64,000 nt of DNA from Rs1 sp038900335 (GTDB taxonomy: Bacteria; Pseudomonadota; Gammaproteobacteria; Pseudomonadales; Balneatricaceae), in the NCBI GenBank assembly GCA_038900335.1, contig JBBMRB010000011.1, positions 1 to 64,000 on the forward strand, given 5' to 3'. How positions within the stretch are numbered: position 1 is the stretch's first letter; each line of letters begins with the position of its first letter. The translations under genes and the position numbers were made by a program. Positions 52,605-60,212 of the stretch are shown here, one piece after another. The notes under the pieces are model-generated. The model was given only the letters and a program-made list of their open reading frames with translations. It did not search any database and was not told the DNA's origin.

Positions 52605-53075
52605 TTACTTGTAGATTGCAACGTTAATAAAATTACCACTCGGTAACTTAAACTCTTGGAAGTTCTTATTTCCAGCAACTACTTTTAGCGTATTGGTATG
52701 TTTAATCTGTTTTACTTCACCTTTAAAGCATTCGCTTTTATTATAATCACTGTATTTTGAGTCGTCGATTCCATACTCAGTAAACTCGACAAGCCCTTTT
52801 TGAGTATTTACTGAATAGCTAAACCCAGCTATAAATTCTTTCCCTTTAAAAGATCTAGTTTTCTTTTGTTTCGTTTCTAAGCACTCAGTTATTGCATAAG
52901 ACTTTCTATTTATTTGACTGTCATATCCTACATCTAACATTAATATGAATCCTCTATAAATTTCCTTTTTAGCTGAATCAAGGAGTTGCAAAGAAACAGT
53001 ATAGTTCTCATTGGCATACACATTAAATGATAATAGAAATGTGCAAGTAACTAAAATTGATAGAGGTTTTTTCAT
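52605..53075 (-). CDS. secreted protein of unknown function
   Basis: 156 residues with a signal peptide (MKKPLSILVTCTFLLSFNVYA). The mature part is beta-rich with two cysteines (AITECLETKQ and KSECFKGEV) that could form a disulphide. RBS AAAGGA lies 9 bp upstream. It follows the degenerate attC site 53106-53203 in the cassette orientation, so it may be an old cassette without its own attC. Confidence 0.55.
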   Translation of the reverse strand: MKKPLSILVTCTFLLSFNVYANENYTVSLQLLDSAKKEIYRGFILMLDVGYDSQINRKSYAITECLETKQKKTRSFKGKEFIAGFSYSVNTQKGLVEFTEYGIDDSKYSDYNKSECFKGEVKQIKHTNTLKVVAGNKNFQEFKLPSGNFINVAIYK

Positions 53076-53105
53076 TAAGGTAATTCCTTTTATAGATATT
53101 AAATG

Positions 53106-53203
53106 ATGATGCTGAGGTTACCAGCTTATAAAACGGTAATAAAATAGCAGGCTAAAATTAGCGAGGAACGAGCAAAAGCCAGCTGCTTTTGTGCGTTTGA
53201 GCA
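53106..53203 (-). repeat. degenerate attC-like site
   Basis: On the minus strand CAGCTGGCTTTTGCTCGTTCC and CGCTAATTTTAGCC line up with the middle of the attC at 53664-53761 (AGTTGGCTTTTTGTTCGTGCC...TATTTTAGCCAACTG). The outer ends are decayed (no clean GTTAGG). It directly abuts the internal attachment repeat. Confidence 0.5.
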
Positions 53204-53241
53204 ACTGATAGCAATAGGTTTTAAAACACACTAATCCATCA
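53200..53241. repeat. internal copy of the dusA attachment arm
   Basis: 53200-53238 matches 57543-57581 at 34 of 39 positions (GATAGCAA...TTTTAAAACACACT and on). It is followed by ATCCATCA, a damaged version of the dusA core. It marks a former or alternative right end of the prophage. Confidence 0.75.
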
Positions 53242-53310
53242 CAGACGTATTCAAAATTATCTACTTTTGACACAACACGTCCATTTAATAGTTTACAATC
53301 ACCTTAGTCA

Positions 53311-53325
53311 CTTGTTAGTTTGGTT
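53311..53325 (-). other. half attC site after the 101-aa gene
   Basis: ACTAACAAG on the minus strand follows the 101-aa stop by a few bases, like the R'' end of an attC. The rest of an attC is missing, apparently cut off by the attachment repeat about 70 bp on. Confidence 0.4.
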
Positions 53326-53630
53326 TATATATTAATACCCCAATGTGCTTTCTCTTCATCCGTTAAAGAGTCACACATACTATTAAAAACAGTATGTAAT
53401 TCGATGTTAACATTTCCAAATGAACGATAATTAGTTAAAAGGTATCTTTTAATTGTGTTTGGCCAACCACCAACCTTATGAGCTTCTATTATCGCCATCT
53501 TTGAATCTTGGTAATTTGCATCTTTTTTTAATTCCGAAATTCTACGGTCGAAATCACCAAATGACCAATCATCGTCTCTTGCTTCAAACTCATTCAGTAG
53601 TGTTTCTTTATACTTCGCCATTTTAGCCAA
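53325..53630 (-). CDS. 101-aa cassette protein, function unknown
   Basis: Start TTG at 53630 is preferred because GGAG lies 9 bp upstream; ATG 53621 is 18 bp away. The acidic protein has RDDDWSFGDFDRRISELKKDANYQDSKMAIIEAHKVGGWPNTIKRYLL. It sits directly downstream of the attC ending at 53664, so it is a cassette gene. I do not recognise a family. Confidence 0.65.
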   Translation of the reverse strand: MAKMAKYKETLLNEFEARDDDWSFGDFDRRISELKKDANYQDSKMAIIEAHKVGGWPNTIKRYLLTNYRSFGNVNIELHTVFNSMCDSLTDEEKAHWGINI

Positions 53631-53663
53631 TTTAACTTACTCCTTTAATATTAGATGTGAAAA

Positions 53664-53761
53664 CTAACGCTGTTTTAAGCGGCAAATTTCAGTTGGCTAA
53701 AATAAGTGAGGCACGAACAAAAAGCCAACTGTAATTTTTCCGACTTGAAAACCCTTGTTAT
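53664..53761 (-). repeat. attC site of the 144-aa cassette
   Basis: On the minus strand it runs from ATAACAAG to GCGTTAG with two-armed pairing: TTTTCAAGTCGG/CCGCTTAAAAC outside and CAGTTGGC/GCCAACTG inside. The stop codon of the 144-aa gene overlaps the site start, as is usual for integron cassettes. Length is about 98 bp. Confidence 0.8.
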
Positions 53762-54192
53762 GTGCCGATAATTTTATCAACCACTTGTTGCTGCACAATT
53801 GGCAAATATTCCTCATATATTGTTGCTGCTCGAATATTAGTCAAACGCCCTTCTTCATTTGGGATAGTTATAAAAAATTCTGTTTTGTGGATCCAAGCAA
53901 CTTTTACGAAGAGGCTTTCCCATTCTGACATTGATAATGTTCCATAATCGCCATCGGTAATACAATCGATTAAGCTTTTAGTAACTATACCAACACCTTT
54001 TACTCGGATGCTCCTAGAGCCTGGAGCATTAGCTTTTATATAAAGGATGTCCCCAACCTTTAAGGAAGCGACAAACGAATATAGATCCTTGGCACTCTCT
54101 TCATTCCAGCCAAGAATAAACTTCTCTTCATTGAAAAAATCAGCTTTCAGCTCTTTTTCGTTCCATTTAGAGCCAACTCCAAATATTGCCAA
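53758..54192 (-). CDS. 144-aa cassette protein, possible PUA/EVE-like fold
   Basis: It starts at TTG 54192 (AGGAG 7 bp upstream). MAIFGVGSKWNEKELKADFFNEEKFILGWNEESAKDLYSFVASLKVGDILYIKANAPGSRSIRVKGVGIVT has the beta-barrel look of PUA/EVE-like modified-base readers, which are often attached to defence nucleases. This is only a resemblance. It is followed at once by its attC. Confidence 0.6.
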   Translation of the reverse strand: MAIFGVGSKWNEKELKADFFNEEKFILGWNEESAKDLYSFVASLKVGDILYIKANAPGSRSIRVKGVGIVTKSLIDCITDGDYGTLSMSEWESLFVKVAWIHKTEFFITIPNEEGRLTNIRAATIYEEYLPIVQQQVVDKIIGT

Positions 54193-54230
54193 AATACTCT
54201 CCTAGTGATGCGATTAGGCACATAACGCCA

Positions 54231-54338
54231 AGCTCACCGGAACATACTGCGGAGAGCGTTTTTGTGTGAAATTGGAGCGCAGCGACATACACAAAAACGA
54301 GCGTAGCAGTATGTGTCCGCGTGCAGCTTTTTGTTAGG
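54231..54338 (-). repeat. attC site of the TIR cassette
   Basis: On the minus strand it runs from CCTAACAAAAAGC to GGCGTTATG. Pairing is clear: ACACATACTGC with GCAGTATGT, and TTTTTGTGT with ACACAAAAA. This is a classic approximately 108-bp attC just after the TIR stop codon. Confidence 0.85.
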
Positions 54339-54339
54339 T

Positions 54340-55257
54340 TTATACTTGATAACCTGCATCTCTCAGTTCCACTAATAACTGTTGCTTCCATTGACCGTCA
54401 TTGTCCATTGAGGTGTAAACCACACCGCTAATATCATTTGGTGTTTCAACACTTCCTTTTACCACAGCGGTAACTCTTGCTCGACTCAGTTTACCAATTA
54501 AAAATCCGTGCTCAAAAACGACATTTTGACGAGCACGATAGTTTCCCGTTAACTCCCCAGCCTTGGAACCTACATCACATGGAGTATATAACACCACCCC
54601 AAAGCCAACGTTAGAATAATATTCGATTTTTTCAATAATGGTTCGCCCAGAGCTTGCTTGCTGATGAAGGATAATCGGCTGTAATCCTAGACTAGAAATG
54701 AAAGCTGACATTTCTAATTTGGCGATATCATCATGGCCATGAACTATAAATACTTGAGAAGTATTAAAAACACCGGGAGGAGTTGGGATAAGCGGAGGCT
54801 CAGAACTTGGCTCTTGGCTTACACCCCATTTAGAAGCATTTAATTGCTGTTGAGTGATATATCCTTTCTTCAACAAAATTTCAAAAATGGGTTCATCTTT
54901 AATTGCCCAGTGAGTTCTTGACAGCTCCCAGCTGCCAAGATCAATGTCAACTCTTAATGCCTCGATAGAGCCATTTGGTAAACTTGGAAGGGCTGGATCA
55001 AATTCAAAATCGAATACGACAGAATTCTGACGAAGACGAATATTTGTTACGTAACCAATTTTAGATTCTACAGATTCGTTTTCCGTAACAAAAAGTGTGG
55101 GGAAACTTTTTAGCTCTTCAATTGCTTTACCATCAAGAAATTTGTATCTCTCGCTAATCTCATCAGCAGTGTATTCAATTGCAACACGGCTTCTATCAAG
55201 TTCGTGTGGACTATTATCCCAACTTTCGGGATCGTATGAGACAATCAAATTAAACAA
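54340..55257 (-). CDS. TIR-like domain cassette protein, probable NADase effector
   Basis: A 305-residue protein starting at TTG 55257 (AGAAGGG upstream). The N-terminal 150 residues are unrecognised; after a Pro-rich linker the C-terminal domain (168-305) is TIR-like (predicted nucleotide-binding, PF10137): QVFIVHGHDDIAK, ASSGRTIIEKIE with the probable catalytic Glu209, FGVVLYTPCDVG, RARQNVVFEHGFLIGKLSR. Such domains in defence systems degrade NAD+ or bind cyclic nucleotides. No nucleotide cyclase is adjacent. Confidence 0.85.
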   Translation of the reverse strand: MFNLIVSYDPESWDNSPHELDRSRVAIEYTADEISERYKFLDGKAIEELKSFPTLFVTENESVESKIGYVTNIRLRQNSVVFDFEFDPALPSLPNGSIEALRVDIDLGSWELSRTHWAIKDEPIFEILLKKGYITQQQLNASKWGVSQEPSSEPPLIPTPPGVFNTSQVFIVHGHDDIAKLEMSAFISSLGLQPIILHQQASSGRTIIEKIEYYSNVGFGVVLYTPCDVGSKAGELTGNYRARQNVVFEHGFLIGKLSRARVTAVVKGSVETPNDISGVVYTSMDNDGQWKQQLLVELRDAGYQV

Positions 55258-55305
55258 TTTTAAGCCCTTCTATGGTTTATGACTCGGTACCCGTGGAAAC
55301 CTAAC

Positions 55306-55452
55306 GAGGCTGTAGAATTTATAAAAAACAACAAAAACACGTAAAAAAAAAGAAGGTAAAATGCATTACCCACTTCGAGTTCGTCGCTTATATTGCGTTA
55401 CAGGAGCTTACTTTTTACCTGTTTTACACAAAGCTATAAATTCTACAGCCTC
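55306..55452. repeat. gene-less cassette-like segment with 18-bp inverted repeats
   Basis: GAGGCTGTAGAATTTATA (55306-55323) and its exact inverse (55435-55452) enclose 111 bp that also hold GGTAAAA/TTTTACC arms. On the minus strand it starts after GCGTTGAGG and ends CGTTAGGT, a consensus cassette junction. It may be an empty cassette or a small inverted-repeat element in the array. Confidence 0.65.
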
Positions 55453-55538
55453 AACGCCTCATTAAGCGGAAAATAATGGTTGGCTAAAATCGCGAAGCGA
55501 TGGCCAACTGTTATTTTTCCGTTTAAATGACTTGTTAT
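55452..55538 (-). repeat. attC site of the 472-aa cassette
   Basis: On the minus strand it runs from ATAACAAG to GGCGTTGAG. Inner arms CAGTTGGC/GCCAAC and outer CGGAAAAATAA/TTATTTTCCG pair, with a short CGCTTCGCG hairpin tip. It begins a few bases after the stop codon of the 472-aa gene. Confidence 0.8.
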
Positions 55539-55544
55539 ATTTTA

Positions 55545-56963
55545 TTATGCATAGCTATTAATTAATTGCTTGTACCTAGTGTCTTTTCCTAGGTTTGGTA
55601 GCAACTGTGCAGTAGCTTGAGATATTGTTTGTATTGCTTGTTGTGAAATTTGATTAGTAGTTCTCGAAAGAAAATAATTTGCTAACGTTTTATAGCCAGT
55701 ACCACATGAGGATAAAGTTATACGTGAGGAAAATTCACGATCTTCAAGTAAAGATACAAACTCTTTAATTTCTGATTCTCCAAATTTTTGGAGCATACTA
55801 TCATAGTATGAAGTTGACATACTTGATATGCCATGGCCGTTTCCAATCTTTGCCATCACTACGGTTTTTACATAATTTTTTCGAACCGAATCTGGAATAG
55901 CGCCGGTAGAAGAAACGTAAGAGTCCAGTACACGAGCATGAGAGGGTTCATTGTGAAAATTATTGAAACCAGTATGAGCAGTATAAAGGTTGTTGATTTT
56001 TTCTGATAACTCGACAGCCAAAGTGTCGCTTGGTAAAAATGGGAGCCCATGGACTAAAGTTAAAAATTCTCTAGCAGTATCTCTTCTATCTAATTCAGCA
56101 TTTGACGCAAATGTTGCATATTTAAAACCACATTCATATTTAACTTCGTCTGGACTTATATTCCATGCTGTAGAACATACTAGTTTTATATTGTTTTTTA
56201 ATTGTACGCTTGCATTATTGCCCGTATACATCCCAAACAACGTGCGAAGTAATGATGTACCCAAATCAGAAGGAAGGTGCTCAATTCCTGCATTAATTGG
56301 CAGTGCATCAGTTGGTGTTAAATTGTTATTTCGAATGCACCCTAGAAATCTTTTTATTTCAATTACAGGGCCTTCGGGCTCTTTGCCAATAACTTCTTTA
56401 ATACATGTTTCTAACCAAGATATTAATTGAAAACCAGTCAAATCATTTTGATTTGGGTGAGCCGCGCTCGCCCAATTTCTCATATCACGGATATAATCTA
56501 AATGCTTAAAGCCAATATCCGATAATATACCTGTCAAATGACAACCTCTAACTAGTTCCCATTCATCAAGTTTGACTAAATCCTCTTCACCGTTTAGTTT
56601 CTTTCTTCTATTTTCATCAGTCACGACACTGTCATAAAAATACTCAAGATCGAATTGAATCACTTTTTTTCTAAGACTAACGACAGTTTCATCCCAAATG
56701 AAATTTAAGGCCGCATCAAAAAGTCCTGCCCCACATGCCGCAATAAACTTTGACAAATATATGGAGGTACTTCTTTGGTTTGCATCGACAAGATTAATAA
56801 CTTCAGGTAGATTATTTATAACACGAGATCTTTCTGGTAAAGGGACCAATACATTATTATTCGGTAAGCCCAACTCAATTAAATAGGTAGATAATCCTGT
56901 CGAAAATTGATCTACTCCAGTAACCACTTGGCTTTGTGATGTTACGACTATTCCATTACTCAT
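55545..56963 (-). CDS. 472-aa cassette protein, possible HEPN domain
   Basis: I do not recognise this as a characterised family. Residues about 135-195 (WELVRGCHLTGILSDIG...YIRDMRNWASAAHPNQNDL) contain R162-x6-H169 followed by Pro, the spacing of HEPN ribonuclease motifs, in a helical context. The remainder is mostly helical (FSSRITLSSCGTGYKTLANYFLSR). RBS AGGAAT lies 10 bp before ATG 56963. Four TGTAAACGCGCA-type repeats lie upstream. An RNase-type defence role is a hypothesis only. Confidence 0.6.
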   Translation of the reverse strand: MSNGIVVTSQSQVVTGVDQFSTGLSTYLIELGLPNNNVLVPLPERSRVINNLPEVINLVDANQRSTSIYLSKFIAACGAGLFDAALNFIWDETVVSLRKKVIQFDLEYFYDSVVTDENRRKKLNGEEDLVKLDEWELVRGCHLTGILSDIGFKHLDYIRDMRNWASAAHPNQNDLTGFQLISWLETCIKEVIGKEPEGPVIEIKRFLGCIRNNNLTPTDALPINAGIEHLPSDLGTSLLRTLFGMYTGNNASVQLKNNIKLVCSTAWNISPDEVKYECGFKYATFASNAELDRRDTAREFLTLVHGLPFLPSDTLAVELSEKINNLYTAHTGFNNFHNEPSHARVLDSYVSSTGAIPDSVRKNYVKTVVMAKIGNGHGISSMSTSYYDSMLQKFGESEIKEFVSLLEDREFSSRITLSSCGTGYKTLANYFLSRTTNQISQQAIQTISQATAQLLPNLGKDTRYKQLINSYA

Positions 56964-57542
56964 TAGAGATTATTCCTTGGAGTGTGATTTAAAATATAAC
57001 AGGTTAATACTGCGCATGCGCGTTTACACAAGGAAGGGATTTCTAGAAAAGACAGATAACTTATTAATCTGTTTGAAATAATATTCATTTTATTAAAACC
57101 CTCCCTGGCTAAACGCGCATGCGCATTTGTAAAAATAACGGGTTTCTCGTTATTCATTTTTGTTCATGTTTATATCATTGATATTGCGGCAATTTCTATA
57201 ATTTTACAAGTGTAAATGCGCACAATAATTATAGTTCAATGTGTAAACGCGCACGATATTAGTTTAAACCCCAAATAACACTGTATTTATAATCAGCATT
57301 TAATAATGGTAGTATCAATACACTAATAAGGCTAAATACTATAAACATATCGAATGAGGAAAAACGTTTTAAAGATGTAATTAATACTTAGGAAATGACA
57401 GATTTTGGCCGCGAGTAGACAACTTTCGACCATTGAAAGTCTTGGTAATTTGAACAATCAGGATGTGAAAATAATGAGGAAATTTTGAATAAACGAACTG
57501 AAAAAGGCACTTATAAGGCGCTTTTATTAACCTTATACTATA
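56964..57542. other. upstream region of the 472-aa gene; no gene supported
   Basis: 579 bp to the attachment repeat. It holds the four 12-mer repeats, a small hairpin AATAACG/CGTTATT at about 57136 and a near-palindrome AAAAGGCACTTATAAG at 57508-57531. A 64-codon frame at 56963-57157 runs across the repeats and is not thought to be a gene. Confidence 0.45.
57011..57254. repeat. four dispersed TGTAAACGCGCA repeats
   Basis: GTGTAAACGCGCATGCGCA (inverse, 57011-57029), TAAACGCGCATGCGCATTTGTA (two-sided, 57110-57131), GTGTAAATGCGCAC (57210-57223) and GTGTAAACGCGCAC (57241-57254). The first two include the palindrome GCGCATGCGC. They are probable binding sites controlling the cassette array. Confidence 0.75.
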
Positions 57543-57581
57543 AGCAATTGATAGCAAAGGATTTTAAAACACACTGATCCA
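57543..57581. repeat. outer copy of the dusA attachment arm
   Basis: Partner of the repeat at 53200-53238 (34 of 39 identical), running into the attR core. Confidence 0.8.
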
Positions 57582-57596
57582 ATCCATCATAGGCGC
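57578..57596. other. attR core with remnant of the original dusA 5' end
   Basis: TCCAATCCATCAT(A)GGCGC repeats the attL core with one difference. On the minus strand it still reads RVSVAPMMDWI in the dusA frame, then meets the original leader to its right, where a stop lies in frame (a 14-bp duplication TATTAAGCCGAGTA at about 57611-57638 has damaged it). Confidence 0.85.
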
Positions 57597-57875
57597 CACC
57601 GATACTCTTATATTAAGCCGAGTATATTAAGCCGAGTACTTTGCGTTAGCTATTAACAGTATCTTTATCTGCATTATTCAATGATTCAGTCTTGCCTATA
57701 CAATGATTACTAGTATAGCTAGCTCATAACAAAAAACATTTGCGTCTCTTAACAGAAGATGACGCCTAGCATTACATTAATACTGATGTTTGCTTGATCT
57801 ATGTTAATTATTTAAAACAAAAATTGGTTACAATAATAGCGTCCCTTTTATAGGTAGCCAATAGGCGTAACCATT
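57597..57875. other. former dusA leader and nnrS upstream region
   Basis: It holds the tandem 14-bp duplication at about 57611-57638 and the FNR-like box at 57794-57807. No gene is seen. Confidence 0.5.
57794..57807 (+). promoter_or_regulatory. possible FNR/DNR box of nnrS
   Basis: TTGAT-CTAT-GTTAA: the left half matches TTGAT exactly, the right half (ATCAA expected) only partly. It is 69 bp upstream of nnrS, whose relatives are controlled by FNR-type regulators responding to nitric oxide. Confidence 0.4.
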
Positions 57876-59075
57876 ATGCAAACGACCAATTTAAAAAAAG
57901 AACAAAAAATAACACCGTTGCTGCAATTAGGTTTTAGACCTTTTTTCCTATCTGGGGCTATATTTGGCGTTATCGCCATTTTGCTTTGGCTATTAATGTA
58001 TCGTGGTGCGCTTGCCATTGCGCCATTGGGCGGTGCTTATTGGTGGCATATTCATGAAATGATATTTGGTTTTGGCTGTGCCATTGTTGCAGGTTTTCTA
58101 CTGACAGCAATACAAAATTGGACGGGGGTAGCTGGCGTTAAAGGTAAACCTTTACTATTTTTATTTATTTTATGGCTAGCAGGTCGAGTTCTTTTATTAG
58201 CACCTGAGCTAGTAGGTAATATATTTGCTAGCATTATTGATTTAAGCTTTATCCCCAGCATTGCTTTTGTCTTAGCTAGGCCAATTCTAGCGATAAAACA
58301 ATATCGAAATTTATTCTTTGTGCCATTATTAGCGTTATTTACTCTGGCTAACTTAGAAATGCACCTGGCTATTTATAGCTCAACTTTTAATATGATTTAC
58401 TCTGGCTATGCTGGTGTTATGTTAATGACTTTTTTAATGTCGGTATTAACAGGGCGTGTTACACCTATGTTTACTGCTAATGGCACTAACACCGTGAAAG
58501 TAGCACCTATCGCGTGGTTAGATATAGCTTCAAATGGCACTTTAGCGCTACTAATGTTTAGCTTGCTGCTTGAGCCTCTTGTTGGATTTTCATCAACTAT
58601 TTTTGGTGTGCTTTTAATTGTTGCGGGTATCTTTCAAACACTTCGCTGGCTTAGATGGAAACCATGGACAACCTTAAAGGTACCCTTGCTTTGGTCAATG
58701 CATACTTCAATAGCGTTCATTAGTTTAGGCCTCATATTATTAGGCCTCGCTTACTTAACCCCTTCTATACCCAATCATCATCTTTGGCATTTATTAACCA
58801 TAGGCGGTATGGGCGGTTTAATTTTGGCTATGATGTCTCGTGTATCATTAGGGCATACAGGCCGACCTTTAATACCCCCAAAAGCAATAACGGTTGCTTA
58901 TATTAGTATTACATTAGCCTCTATTGTCCGTGTATTTGGACCATGGGCATTGCCTGACAAAAGCTCTATGTTCATTGATGCAAGTGCGACATTATGGATA
59001 CTAGCCTTTATCATTTTCATCGCAACTTATGGCCCTATGTTAGTGAGTGCGAGAAAAGACGAGCAGCCAAGTTAA
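57876..59075 (+). CDS. nnrS: NnrS family protein, haem/copper membrane protein
   Basis: A 399-residue integral membrane protein with about 12 hydrophobic segments. NnrS motifs: LLQLGFRPFFLSGAIFG, WWHIHEMIFGFGCAIVAGFLLTAIQNWTG (conserved histidines as haem ligands), GRVTPMFTANG, LWHLLTIGGMGGLILAMMSRVSLGHTGRPL. NnrS protects against nitrosative stress and accompanies denitrification genes. No such genes are adjacent here. It is monocistronic as far as can be seen. Confidence 0.92.
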   Translation: MQTTNLKKEQKITPLLQLGFRPFFLSGAIFGVIAILLWLLMYRGALAIAPLGGAYWWHIHEMIFGFGCAIVAGFLLTAIQNWTGVAGVKGKPLLFLFILWLAGRVLLLAPELVGNIFASIIDLSFIPSIAFVLARPILAIKQYRNLFFVPLLALFTLANLEMHLAIYSSTFNMIYSGYAGVMLMTFLMSVLTGRVTPMFTANGTNTVKVAPIAWLDIASNGTLALLMFSLLLEPLVGFSSTIFGVLLIVAGIFQTLRWLRWKPWTTLKVPLLWSMHTSIAFISLGLILLGLAYLTPSIPNHHLWHLLTIGGMGGLILAMMSRVSLGHTGRPLIPPKAITVAYISITLASIVRVFGPWALPDKSSMFIDASATLWILAFIIFIATYGPMLVSARKDEQPS

Positions 59076-59390
59076 TAGCAAAACCGATTCAATGAGTCAG
59101 TTAGTTTCTACTTTAAGGCCTAGCACCATTAATAAATCACGCTCATCTTAAACAAGAAAACTTTACTGACAATTTTAGAATTTGATACACCTAAGCGCGT
59201 TAATTCATGCACATCAACCCCTCTATAAGTAACAAAGTTACTGGCTAAAGATTAAAAAATCTCATAAAGAGAGTTTTTTACATCGCATCTAATATGTCAT
59301 TAGATATTATTTGTGATGTTAATCATGATTTTTACCTATATATTAAATATTTATTTAATGGGATTGTGCCAATATCGGGGGATTGACGAT
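59076..59390. other. intergenic between nnrS and the hydrolase gene
   Basis: 315 bp of AT-rich DNA. The hydrolase frame is open upstream to 59313 but that start lacks a ribosome binding site. No other feature was recognised. Confidence 0.4.
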
Positions 59391-60197
59391 ATGTTTTCTA
59401 AGCAGGAAATATTAAAAAGAAATAATGTAACTGTTATTGGAGAAGGTAAAAAAACCCTTATGCTTGCTCATGGTTTTGGCTGTGATCAAAACATGTGGCG
59501 ATTTATGACGCCTTTACTCACTAGTGAATACAAAGTGGTGTTATTCGATTATGTAGGTTCTGGCAAGTCCGATGTATCACATTACGACAAACAACATTAT
59601 AGTATTCTTGAAGGTTACGCCCAAGACGTTGTTGATATCTGTCAAGCACTTGATTTGCAAGATGCTATTTTTGTCGGTCATTCAGTCAGTAGTATTATCG
59701 GTGCATTAGCTTCCATACAATCACCTGAATCTTTCTGCAAACTTATCATGGTTTGCCCTTCACCTTGTTTCTTAAACGTCCCTCCCGATTATTCTGGCGG
59801 TTTTGATAGAGAAGATCTGGAAGAGTTGTTAAACATAATGGATAAAAATTACATCGGCTGGGCAGACTACTTAGCTCCTCTAGTAATGGGTAGCAATAAC
59901 TCAACAGAACTAATAACTGAATTATCCACTAGTTTTTGCTCTACAGACCCCGTTATAGCAAAGAACTTTGCTAAAGCGACTTTCTTTTCTGATTACAGAC
60001 ATATATTAAAAAATTTAAAACATCCCTGTTTGATTTTACAAAGTAATAATGATGCACTAGCGGCAATCGAAGTTGGCGAATACATGTGTAATCAAATAGT
60101 TAACTCAGAGCTACAAATAGTTAATGCAGAAGGTCACTGCCTACATATGACCGCCCCTGAAGATATAGCGACATATATCACCGAATTTACCCAGTAA
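59391..60197 (+). CDS. RsbQ-like alpha/beta hydrolase
   Basis: 268 residues from ATG 59391 (GGGGGA about 8 bp upstream). The N-terminus RNNVTVIGEGKKTLMLAHGFGCDQNMWRFMTPLL and the triad S98 (VGHSVSS), D221 (SNNDALA), H249 (EGHCLH) match RsbQ, the partner of the PAS-phosphatase RsbP in Bacillus and a relative of plant KAI2/D14 receptors. It is followed after 15 bp by a PAS-GGDEF gene. The pair suggests that the hydrolase makes or unloads a small hydrophobic ligand for the PAS domain. Confidence 0.9.
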   Translation: MFSKQEILKRNNVTVIGEGKKTLMLAHGFGCDQNMWRFMTPLLTSEYKVVLFDYVGSGKSDVSHYDKQHYSILEGYAQDVVDICQALDLQDAIFVGHSVSSIIGALASIQSPESFCKLIMVCPSPCFLNVPPDYSGGFDREDLEELLNIMDKNYIGWADYLAPLVMGSNNSTELITELSTSFCSTDPVIAKNFAKATFFSDYRHILKNLKHPCLILQSNNDALAAIEVGEYMCNQIVNSELQIVNAEGHCLHMTAPEDIATYITEFTQ

Positions 60198-60212
60198 TAA
60201 TTAGAGGTGATA

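Larger units (their letters stand above)
16596..57596. mobile_element. dusA-integrated prophage plus adjoining cassette block
   Basis: About 41 kb lies between the two copies of the dusA core. From 16.8 to 52.3 kb the content is phage: integrase, tail, head, lysis, replication and regulation. A degenerate third copy of the attachment arm at 53200-53241 divides off the last 4.3 kb, which hold attC-bearing gene cassettes instead of phage genes. The head, tail, lysis and packaging genes appear intact, so the phage could be functional. Confidence 0.88.

Noticed and set aside
56963..57157. 64-aa minus-strand protein upstream of the 472-aa gene
   Set aside because: The frame is built from the TGTAAACGCGCA repeats and a hairpin, and has no convincing ribosome binding site.
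53200..57596. A complete second prophage or satellite
   Set aside because: No integrase, primase or packaging gene is found between the two attachment repeats, only cassette genes.
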